This document shows positions 1 to 7,492 of a stretch of DNA of 12,669 nucleotides, piece after piece (position 1 is the stretch's first letter; every line of letters starts with the position of its first letter). Under the pieces are notes generated by a model. The model saw nothing but the letters and a program-made list of their open reading frames with translations, made no database searches and was not told where the DNA came from. The position numbers were made by a program, and so were the translations under genes. The stretch is taken from NCBI GenBank assembly GCA_017632695.1, contig JAGBQS010000286.1:1-12669 (forward strand), in the 5' to 3' direction. Source of the stretch: Bacteroidales bacterium. GTDB taxonomy: Bacteria; Bacteroidota; Bacteroidia; Bacteroidales; UBA3663.

Positions 1-54
1 GAGCAGAACGGCAGTTGCCAGCATATTTAATATACTTTTACTCCGAAATGCCAT
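1..54 (-). CDS. Start of the next operon gene, exported protein (partial)
   Basis: Reading leftward from an ATG at 54-52 gives MAFRSKSILNMLATAVLL and then the window ends. Two basic residues (R4, K6) followed by a hydrophobic run form a typical start of a signal peptide, so this is probably the first 18 codons of another exported PUL protein. Its first 17 bases overlap the end of the pectate lyase, whose stop is at 40-38, in a different frame. This is translational coupling typical of a tight operon. An internal ATG at 24-22 would avoid the overlap but would lose the basic n-region, so I prefer 54. Function cannot be judged from 18 residues; another pectin-active enzyme or binding protein is expected from context. 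Confidence 0.55.
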   Translation of the reverse strand, partial: MAFRSKSILNMLATAVLL

Positions 55-1768
55 AAGCCTTGAGCGTGTCGAAATTGTTATTGAGATTGCGCCAGTCGAT
101 GGTGGACTGAGTCGGAATGCCGTTAATCCATTTTTCGATGTTGGTATAACCGTCACCGTTCAGGTCGCCGGTGGCATCGGAAGGATCGTTCGGGTTCAGA
201 CCATTGGCAATTTCCCAACTGTCGGGCATACCGTCGCCGTCCGAATCCTTACGGGGCGTACCCTTGTATTCCGGATATCCGCCCATCTGCCGGGGATCCG
301 TGATGATGCCTAACTTATAACTGTCGGCACTCATGCGACGGTACTTGAAGCTGCCGTCGGCAGCCTGCGACTTAGGCGACAGACCGCTTACATCGCCCTG
401 ATACTTGATGGCATCGGCCACGTAGTATGGCTGTTTGGTACGGACTTCCTCGATGATCCGCTCATCGACAATATCGCGTTTCGGATAGTTGGCTCCGGCA
501 TTTTCCAGCACGTAATCGTATGTCTCGGTGGCCGAAAGGATGTGCATCGGAGGCATGGCAAAAGGACGCAGGCTGCGCATGTAGCTTTCTTCGCCGTGAC
601 AGTCTTCAAATCCTTCGACCTGAATGCCGCCTTTCCAGTTGTCGGCAGTTATTTCCGGGAAGCCTTCCATGATGTTGCCGTGAGCGTAAACACGACCGTA
701 AACGTGATGGTCGAGCTTGGAACGGCCGCTTTCCGGTTTCAGAATACGGTGGCTGACAGGTCCCTCGGTAGGAGTGGCAGGTCCGGGTTTGTAATAATTG
801 TTGATGAAGTTGTAAGTAGCAGTCCAGTCGCCACCGTCGGCAGTGCGGTGTACCCAGTTGTAAACCACATTGTTCACAAAGTTGAAGCATCCGTTCCAGC
901 CGATGCTCGGATTGCGGCCGCTGTTGCTCGCCCAGAGGTTGCGCATAAAGGAAGCATTCTCGCCGCCGAGCGTAGATCCGAAAGCGTGATTGTAGGTATC
1001 GAGCGCCTTTGCCGAAATGGTGTTCTGGATGGTGACGTTGACGGTCGGATACTTCTTGGCGACGTTTTCGTACTGACCTTCGCTCTCATCGTACATGTGA
1101 CGGTAGAAAGAAATATTTTCATCCAGACCCCACTCGCATGAGCAGTGGTCGATCATGATGTTGCCGACCGGATTGCCGCCGAAACTGTCCTCACGATGCT
1201 CAACGCCGGTTTCACCGCGACGGAATCGCATGTGACGGATCACCACGTCGTGCGTATTGATGGCAAAGCTCTCGCCGGCAATACAGATACCGTCGCCAGG
1301 CGCCGTCTGTCCGGCAATCGTAATATAGGGAGCGCGTACGTTAATAGGGGTTTCGAGCCGGATGATGCCGCTCACATTGAACACCACGATACGGGCACCG
1401 CCGGTTTCGCAAGCCTCACGGAAAGAACCGGGTCCGCGGTCGTTCAGGTTGGTAACCACAATAACCTTTCCGCCACGTCCGCCAAACGAGTACATACCGC
1501 CGCCTTCGGCTCCGGGGAAGGCCGGAATATTGGCTTGCGGCAGGTCGTTGGGACGATGAGCCCACGGAACGTACGGTCGTCCCTGCGTAGCTTCCTGCTG
1601 AATAACAGGAAGGGCTTTCTGCCACGCAATATTCGACATCGAATCCTCATACTGTGCCTTGGCTGCCCATTTGGCTCCGGCTTCGGCTGTCTGCTGCGGA
1701 TACTGGGCAAAGGCAAATCCTACAGAGGCCGTAATCACGGCCCCTGTGAGAAATAATTTTTTCATCAT
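38..1768 (-). CDS. Secreted pectate lyase, polysaccharide lyase family 1
   Basis: This enzyme likely cleaves polygalacturonan by calcium-dependent beta-elimination, leaving unsaturated oligogalacturonides. The 576-residue product has a type I signal peptide (cleavage near AFA|Q, residues 21/22) and no lipobox. The PL1 opening appears at residues 84-118 (FPGAEGGG, then GGRGGKVIVVTNLNDRGPGS). The family's vWiDH-like motif is IMIDH (204-208), followed by CSCEWGLDENIS. GRNP (284-287) carries R285, the candidate catalytic arginine. The beta-helix covers roughly 80-400. The C-terminus has two calcium-binding repeats resembling dockerin or thrombospondin type 3 motifs: DSDGDGMPDSWE at 508-519 and GDLNGDG at 534-540. 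The protein has neither a type IX tail nor a lipid anchor, so it may be periplasmic. Only 5 bp separate it from the SusD stop, which implies coupled translation. Either of two tandem ATGs could be the start. Fine specificity (pectate versus methylated pectin) is not determined. Confidence 0.92.
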   Translation of the reverse strand: MMKKLFLTGAVITASVGFAFAQYPQQTAEAGAKWAAKAQYEDSMSNIAWQKALPVIQQEATQGRPYVPWAHRPNDLPQANIPAFPGAEGGGMYSFGGRGGKVIVVTNLNDRGPGSFREACETGGARIVVFNVSGIIRLETPINVRAPYITIAGQTAPGDGICIAGESFAINTHDVVIRHMRFRRGETGVEHREDSFGGNPVGNIMIDHCSCEWGLDENISFYRHMYDESEGQYENVAKKYPTVNVTIQNTISAKALDTYNHAFGSTLGGENASFMRNLWASNSGRNPSIGWNGCFNFVNNVVYNWVHRTADGGDWTATYNFINNYYKPGPATPTEGPVSHRILKPESGRSKLDHHVYGRVYAHGNIMEGFPEITADNWKGGIQVEGFEDCHGEESYMRSLRPFAMPPMHILSATETYDYVLENAGANYPKRDIVDERIIEEVRTKQPYYVADAIKYQGDVSGLSPKSQAADGSFKYRRMSADSYKLGIITDPRQMGGYPEYKGTPRKDSDGDGMPDSWEIANGLNPNDPSDATGDLNGDGYTNIEKWINGIPTQSTIDWRNLNNNFDTLKAYGISE

Positions 1769-1773
1769 TTTAT

Positions 1774-4083
1774 TTATTCAAAAGAAACAGAACTTGTTGT
1801 ATTGTCTACGGGAATCTTATCCGGATCGGTCTCCAACGGATCGTAGATGCCGTCGCCTCCATGACTGTAATCTTCCCAACCGATGGTCTGGTAAAGGGTA
1901 GGATTGTTATACATGGCGCTGTAGCAAAGTCCGCAGAAGTAGTAATACGGCTGGAAGGTCGGGATCTGTGTCTCGTCGTTGCCGTCGGCATTGCGGTTCT
2001 TGCGGAGCAGATAGTCGGTGTAGAAGCTCTCCAAGTCTGTCTGCGTATTGATGCGGTCGCAAGGATTCAGACCCGTCGGACGTGTATTGCCGTCAATCAG
2101 GATAGGATCCTGGGATGCATCTTCCTCGACGGCTGCCAGATTCTCGACATAGATCTCCAGATAGTGGTTCTTGTGTCCGTTGGTTGGAGTCAGACCCAGA
2201 TAGGTGCAGGTGTTGCCTCCGAAGCCGGTCAGTGCCCAGGTGTCCTTCAATGCGGCTTGTCCGGCACCGCCGTCGAACAGCATCCATCGACGCATATCTT
2301 CGAAACGCTTGCCTTCGTAAGCCAGCTCGATCTTGCGTTCGTTCAGCACCTGTGCGATGGCTTGGGCCCGGTCGGTGTAATCGGTCAGACCGTAATCAGC
2401 GTTGCACTGAGAGATGTCATCCTGATTGTAAACACGTGAACGGATACGCTTCAAGGCATCGAAGGCTTCGGTATGATTATTGATGGCGGCAGCTGCTTCG
2501 GCAAAGTTCAGCAGCACTTCGGCATAACGGATTTCAATGAAAGGCGAAGCCGACTGACGGAAGCCCTGATTGCTGGTGGTGTAAGTGTAAACATAAAGCG
2601 GAGCGGTATTGATCTGCAGGTCATCGCTGCGTTTACGGACCAGTACGGATGCATTGTTCGAACCGAGCATATCGGCAGCATATCCGGATTTCGAGAGGCT
2701 GGCCTGATTGTCTTCCGATGCATACCAGGTGTAGCCCCAGAATACGTATTCGTTGCCGTCGTACGGATAATTACCCCAATAAGAGAAATTCGGGTATTTC
2801 GTCTCGAGCGATGCAATGCTGCGGTCAACCAGTGTTGAGTTCGGCGTGCCCGAGAAGCGCCACCATTCGCCCGGGAAGGTAAAGGTGCGGTAGAATCGGG
2901 GATCGCGGTCCTTGAAGAAGCACAGCGAATCGTATTCGAACACACTCTCACCGTTCATCTTGCCGTCGGCCATCGGGAAGGCATCAATCATCTCAGAGGT
3001 AGGCTGCAAGCCTCCGCCGGCATAGGCATTACGCGGACGGATGGTGTTCTCCCAGCTGTTCCACTGATGGGTGTTGTTGCTGGTGACATCAATGTTGTTA
3101 TAGAGTGTTACGAAGATGTTCTCGTTAACGCTTCCGTCGGTTCCCTTGAGGTCCAGGAAAATCTTGGCCCAGTTGGCAGCCGATTCGGTGGTAGTGCCCG
3201 GGTTGTTCTCGTATGCCAGACCGTATCCTCCGGCTGCAAGCAGGGTGAGCGCCTCCTTGTTGATGTCGTAGGCATCCTGCCAGCGTTTCTGTTCGTCGGC
3301 GCGGTTAAAGAGAGGCGATGCCCAAAGCAAGGCAATGCGTCCCTTCAGTGCGGCTGCGGTTCCTTTGGTAACGCGACCCCAGTCAGATGCCTCGTTTTCC
3401 CAGGTTGCAGGCAGAAGTTCGATGGCTTTGTCAAGATCCTCGTACATGAACTCAATACATTCAAGTGTTGATGCACGGGGAACCACAATGCTGCTGCCGC
3501 TTGAGATCTTGGATACCAGAGACTCCTGTACATGATCGATGATCGGAACGCCTCCGTACCATTTCACCATCGTGAAGTAGCGCCAGGCACGCATGAAGTA
3601 GGCCTGTCCGAGCAACTCGTTCTTCTCGTCGGTGCTCAACGAACCGTCTTTCAAGCCCTCGATGCAGTCGTTGATGTTGCGCAGATAGCCCCAGGGAGAC
3701 GTTTCCTTGTTCTCAACATAGAAGTGATCCCATACGAACGAACCTCCATTGTTGATGTCATTGTAGTCGAGGAGAGCCTGATTGTCTTCCAGTTTGGAAA
3801 GACCGCCGAACTCCTCTGTCGTTTTGGCAAACTCGTCGTTTGTTCCCGTGCTGACAATGGCTACGCCTGTGCCCTGACCTTCTTTCTTGCCGGGCAGCAT
3901 CTGATAGTACAGATTGTCAACACGGTTCTTGGCCGTCTCGTAATTGTTGTAGACGGTGTTGTAGTTGTATTTCCCATAGAGCTTCTTCTCTTCGAGAAAC
4001 GAATCCGAGCAACTGCCCAGCAAAACGGTGGCAGCTACTGAACCAACTAAATAAAAATATGTATTACGAATCATAGTAATCAT
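1774..4083 (-). CDS. susD-like: SusD/RagB-family glycan-binding lipoprotein
   Basis: This is the surface lipoprotein that forms the lid on the SusC transporter and captures oligosaccharide, here probably galacturonan. The lipobox LLGSC puts the acylated cysteine at residue 25. It is followed by acidic residues (SDSFLEE), consistent with surface export. SusD hallmarks are the TPR-type helix at 159-181 (GQAYFMRAWRYFTMVKWYGG), IRYAEVLLNFAEAAAAI at 518-534 and LNERKIELAYEGKRFEDMRRW at 580-600. At 769 residues it is longer than most SusD proteins (about 500-650). The extra length sits partly in an aromatic-rich central segment (about 385-470, many W, Y and F) and in the last 150 residues. It starts 36 bp after SusC, whose end carries tandem TGA TGA stops. 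M4 (ATG at 4074) gives an equally good signal peptide (MIRNTYFYLVG), so the start could be nine bases further in. Confidence 0.95.
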   Translation of the reverse strand: MITMIRNTYFYLVGSVAATVLLGSCSDSFLEEKKLYGKYNYNTVYNNYETAKNRVDNLYYQMLPGKKEGQGTGVAIVSTGTNDEFAKTTEEFGGLSKLEDNQALLDYNDINNGGSFVWDHFYVENKETSPWGYLRNINDCIEGLKDGSLSTDEKNELLGQAYFMRAWRYFTMVKWYGGVPIIDHVQESLVSKISSGSSIVVPRASTLECIEFMYEDLDKAIELLPATWENEASDWGRVTKGTAAALKGRIALLWASPLFNRADEQKRWQDAYDINKEALTLLAAGGYGLAYENNPGTTTESAANWAKIFLDLKGTDGSVNENIFVTLYNNIDVTSNNTHQWNSWENTIRPRNAYAGGGLQPTSEMIDAFPMADGKMNGESVFEYDSLCFFKDRDPRFYRTFTFPGEWWRFSGTPNSTLVDRSIASLETKYPNFSYWGNYPYDGNEYVFWGYTWYASEDNQASLSKSGYAADMLGSNNASVLVRKRSDDLQINTAPLYVYTYTTSNQGFRQSASPFIEIRYAEVLLNFAEAAAAINNHTEAFDALKRIRSRVYNQDDISQCNADYGLTDYTDRAQAIAQVLNERKIELAYEGKRFEDMRRWMLFDGGAGQAALKDTWALTGFGGNTCTYLGLTPTNGHKNHYLEIYVENLAAVEEDASQDPILIDGNTRPTGLNPCDRINTQTDLESFYTDYLLRKNRNADGNDETQIPTFQPYYYFCGLCYSAMYNNPTLYQTIGWEDYSHGGDGIYDPLETDPDKIPVDNTTSSVSFE

Positions 4084-4119
4084 TTTTCGTTATTCCGTTT
4101 TTATTCCTTTAGGATCTCA

Positions 4120-7100
4120 TCAGAACGAAACATTTACACCCATCGTTATCTTGCGGAGGTTCGGGTAGTAGCTGTAGTTGCCGCCCCAAGCACTCCATGC
4201 GTCCTTGTAGTGTGGTGAAACGATGCTTGCAACATTCTGGCAGGTGACATTGAAGCGGCAGCTGCTCATGCCGATGCGTGATACCAGCTTACGCGGCATT
4301 TCGTATCCGAAGCTGAGGCTCGGAATGGAAACGCGTGTTGCCTTGATGCGCCAATAGGTTGATTCGTTCATGTTGATACCGTAGCGGAAGTTCGGAATAT
4401 TGGAATCCGTATTGGCAGGAACGGTAACGACTCCGGAAGCATCGATGACATCTTCGTAAACGAACATATCCTTCCAGAAGGTAGGAATGTTGCCATATTC
4501 ACTGGTAAGTGCCGTGTAGCTCTTGCGTACGGTTGATGGAACCATCATGTAAGAACCCCACGAACCTGCGATCTGAGCCTGGACGGAGAATCCGTTCCAC
4601 TTGGCACCGAGGTTGATGGTAGCACCCCATGGGTTGTCACTCCGCTTGGAGATCTGTACAAGGTCGTCGGAAGCATCCACAATGCCGTCCGGTTCCGGAT
4701 TATAACGTTTCTTGGTCGAATCCCAAGTGCCGTTCACATCTTTGTAGATCAGCATGCCTGGACGTACCTTATCCTTTGTATAGCCCATGTATTCGGTGAT
4801 GTTGTACTGGTCGAAGTACTCTTCGATCTGCTGGTAGCTCTTGAACATGCCGATGCACTGCAGACCCCAGATACCATGATCCTTGCGCTTGCCTTCAACC
4901 AGATCGTCACGGTCCGGATTGACAATGTCGGCACACTTGATTACCTTGTTGTCGCTGTAACCGGTTGACAGGCGTACCCAGTAAGAACCTTTCTCGCCGA
5001 ACTTGTCGCGCCATCCGATGTTGATTTCGTGTCCCCAATCGTCCAATTCCGCAAAGTTCTCCGGCGTTGCCTGAACACCTACCGTAGTCGGGTAAATGCT
5101 TGTGCCCAGATAGGTAGAGAAGATTTCGCGACCGCGATCGTAGTAGAAGTCGTAGTCAATGGACAGACGGCTGTCGAGCATGCGGGCATTGATACCGAAG
5201 TTGGTCTTGTAGGTCTTATCCCAGTGAGCGTCCTCGTTGGCACCTCCCTGTTCGATGACCATACCGTAACCCACCTGCTTGGTGGTCGAGTTGCTGCCGA
5301 AAATGGCTCCCTTTGAAAGGTCGCGGTTATAGCGGGTCAGCCAGATATAGCTGTTTACGTTGTCGCGTCCCATCAGACCCCAACTGCCTCGGATCTTGAG
5401 GAAGTCGAGATGCGTCTTTTCCTTATTGAACCAGGATTCCTGCGAGATTACCCAACCTGCCGAGAACGACGGGAAGTTGCCCCAATAGTTCTTGGGCGAG
5501 AACTTGGCAGAAGCGTCGCTGCGGAACAGGGCTTCGAACAGGTATTTGTCCTGGTACGAATAGTTGGCACGTCCGATGTACGACATACGGCCGGATTCGG
5601 TACGACCCCATTCGGCATTGGTCACATCACCGCTGCTGCTCGGAGTGATAGAGTTGCTCTGTCCGTCGGTAAACTGGAGAGGAGTGCCGGAACTGGTACC
5701 TTCCAGTGTTTCTGCCCAGGACTCGCCACGTTCGATGGAGAAGAGGGCGGTAACGTCGTGATCGCCGAATTTGCGGTTGTAGTTCACGGTGAAGTTCAGC
5801 TGATAGCTGTCGCTGCGGCTCATGGAACGGCTCAGCGTTTCGCCGTTGGAAAGCGTCCAGCTGTTCAGATTGTCATAACTGTAATCGGCTGTATCGCCGG
5901 TGAACAGATGTCCGTACGAACCGCCGCGGTTAATCAGCGTGTACGTGTACATGTCGGTAGCGATTATGTTATTTTCCGAGTTGGCGATGCTCTTGCTGTA
6001 CGAAACCTTGGCATGCAGACCTTTGAGCGTCTTCCAGAATCCGAAGTCGAGGTCAAGGGATGAGTTGAACTGGAAGGTATTCGAACGGTTCTCGTTGTGG
6101 TCCGAAGATTCCTGAATGGCATCCCAGTTGTAAATCTGGTTGCCGGAAGGAGCGTTCTCGCCCGTGATACCATTATATACAATGTGCTTGCCGTCGACCG
6201 AAATCGGCATGAATGGCAGATGCTGCATCAGGATAGCATAGTCTCCATCGTCGGTAGTGGCGCTCGAATAGCGGTTACGGGGAGTCTTTTTGTAGCTGGT
6301 ATTACCGCTGATCTGCACATTGGCCTTCAGGTATTTGCTGATGCTGGCAGTTGCGCCTGCACGGTAGTTCCAACGGTCGTAGTTCAGGCGGCCGAGGTTA
6401 CCGTCCTGGGTATTGTAGCTTACGCCGGCAAAGTAGGTGGCATTATCCGTACCGCCGTCGATGTTTACCGAATGCTTGTGTGTGAGGGCAGCACTCCATT
6501 CGTCGTCCAGCGGCTGATAGTTGACTCCGGAAAGAGCCTCGATTTCGTCAGACTGGAAATACTGGTTGGCCTTGGTCTCACTGTCGGTTTCGTCAGGAGT
6601 TCCCATATAGGCGTTCCAGGCGCGGGCCCACTGCTGAGCGTTCATCATCTTAGGTGTGAACAGACGCTGTGTAAAGCCGACCTGTCCGGAATAGCTGATC
6701 TTAGGAGCGCCCACGCGGCCATGCTTGGTCTTTACCAGAACCACACCGTATGCACCCTGTGCACCGTAAATGGCTGCTGCGGCATCCTTTAATACGGAAA
6801 TACTTTCCACTTCCGATGGATCGAGATTGTTGAAAGCCGTCTCACTCGAAATGAAGTCGTCTATAATATATAAAGGTGTATCGTCCTGATCGGAGAATTT
6901 GGCGTTGATGGATCCCCAGTTCTTGGCCAGTTCGGTTGACTGGCGGATGGTGAGGTGTGCAGCATCGCCAGGTTTGCTACCCGTCATCGATACATGCAGA
7001 CCGGAAATCATTCCGGAAAGCGCTTCACCCAAGTTGGTTACGTTCAGGTCCTTGAATTCTTCGGGCGTGATGCTCTCAATGGATCCGGTAACGTTTTTGG

Positions 7101-7446
7101 CCTTCTGTGTGCCGTAACCTACCACGACCACCTCTTCAAGGCTCTTGTCGTTGGGCTTCAGGTTCACATTCAGCCGCTTGGTCAGGTCGGTGAAAGTCTG
7201 GGGAATATATCCCAGATAGCTGATTTCGACTTTCGGCTTTTGGGCGTCCGGCGGAATGTTGAGTACAAAGTTTCCTTCTTCGTCGGTAACGGTGCCCAGA
7301 CGAGTGCCGACCAATCGGACAGAAGCTCCAATAAGAGGCTCGCCCAAATCATCGCAGATGGTACCCTGCACGGACGATACCTGCTGTGCCCAGGTTGTTG
7401 CGACCAAGGCAGTCAGGCTTAAGCAGAGCGCAAATATTCTTTTCAT
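4120..7446 (-). CDS. susC-like: SusC/RagA-family TonB-dependent outer-membrane transporter
   Basis: This 1108-residue outer-membrane barrel imports oligosaccharides using TonB energy, paired with the SusD encoded just downstream. In order it shows a signal peptide cleaved near TWA|QQ (20/21), a carboxypeptidase-regulatory-like beta-sandwich (about 24-98), and a TonB-box region EEVVVVGYGTQ (104-114). The plug domain (about 115-240) includes PLYIIDDF (191-198) and SISVLKDAAAAIYGAQGAYG (215-234). A long beta-barrel follows and ends in the aromatic residue F1108 (GVNVSF). There is no STN domain, so it is not of the kind that signals through an anti-sigma factor; regulation is more likely by a sensor outside the window. 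The start at 7446 gives a standard basic n-region (MKRIF) and lies 46 bp after the upstream lipoprotein gene. Substrate is inferred only from the neighbouring PL1 lyase. Confidence 0.96.
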   Translation of the reverse strand: MKRIFALCLSLTALVATTWAQQVSSVQGTICDDLGEPLIGASVRLVGTRLGTVTDEEGNFVLNIPPDAQKPKVEISYLGYIPQTFTDLTKRLNVNLKPNDKSLEEVVVVGYGTQKAKNVTGSIESITPEEFKDLNVTNLGEALSGMISGLHVSMTGSKPGDAAHLTIRQSTELAKNWGSINAKFSDQDDTPLYIIDDFISSETAFNNLDPSEVESISVLKDAAAAIYGAQGAYGVVLVKTKHGRVGAPKISYSGQVGFTQRLFTPKMMNAQQWARAWNAYMGTPDETDSETKANQYFQSDEIEALSGVNYQPLDDEWSAALTHKHSVNIDGGTDNATYFAGVSYNTQDGNLGRLNYDRWNYRAGATASISKYLKANVQISGNTSYKKTPRNRYSSATTDDGDYAILMQHLPFMPISVDGKHIVYNGITGENAPSGNQIYNWDAIQESSDHNENRSNTFQFNSSLDLDFGFWKTLKGLHAKVSYSKSIANSENNIIATDMYTYTLINRGGSYGHLFTGDTADYSYDNLNSWTLSNGETLSRSMSRSDSYQLNFTVNYNRKFGDHDVTALFSIERGESWAETLEGTSSGTPLQFTDGQSNSITPSSSGDVTNAEWGRTESGRMSYIGRANYSYQDKYLFEALFRSDASAKFSPKNYWGNFPSFSAGWVISQESWFNKEKTHLDFLKIRGSWGLMGRDNVNSYIWLTRYNRDLSKGAIFGSNSTTKQVGYGMVIEQGGANEDAHWDKTYKTNFGINARMLDSRLSIDYDFYYDRGREIFSTYLGTSIYPTTVGVQATPENFAELDDWGHEINIGWRDKFGEKGSYWVRLSTGYSDNKVIKCADIVNPDRDDLVEGKRKDHGIWGLQCIGMFKSYQQIEEYFDQYNITEYMGYTKDKVRPGMLIYKDVNGTWDSTKKRYNPEPDGIVDASDDLVQISKRSDNPWGATINLGAKWNGFSVQAQIAGSWGSYMMVPSTVRKSYTALTSEYGNIPTFWKDMFVYEDVIDASGVVTVPANTDSNIPNFRYGINMNESTYWRIKATRVSIPSLSFGYEMPRKLVSRIGMSSCRFNVTCQNVASIVSPHYKDAWSAWGGNYSYYPNLRKITMGVNVSF

Positions 7447-7492
7447 AAGATTGTCTTTTCAGAATTATTTGAAATTGATTCTTTCTTGTCGT

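Noticed and set aside
6097..6792. A 231-codon open frame on the plus strand opposite SusC
   Set aside because: It lies wholly antisense to a convincing transporter, has no recognisable domain, and such shadows are expected at this base composition. The same applies to plus-strand frames at 542-1141, 1145-1756, 1861-2439 and 5410-6063.
7447..7492. A possible promoter between the lipoprotein gene and SusC (TAATTCTG on the minus strand)
   Set aside because: One mismatch in the -7 box, no suitable -33 element, and only 46 bp available; co-transcription is the simpler reading.
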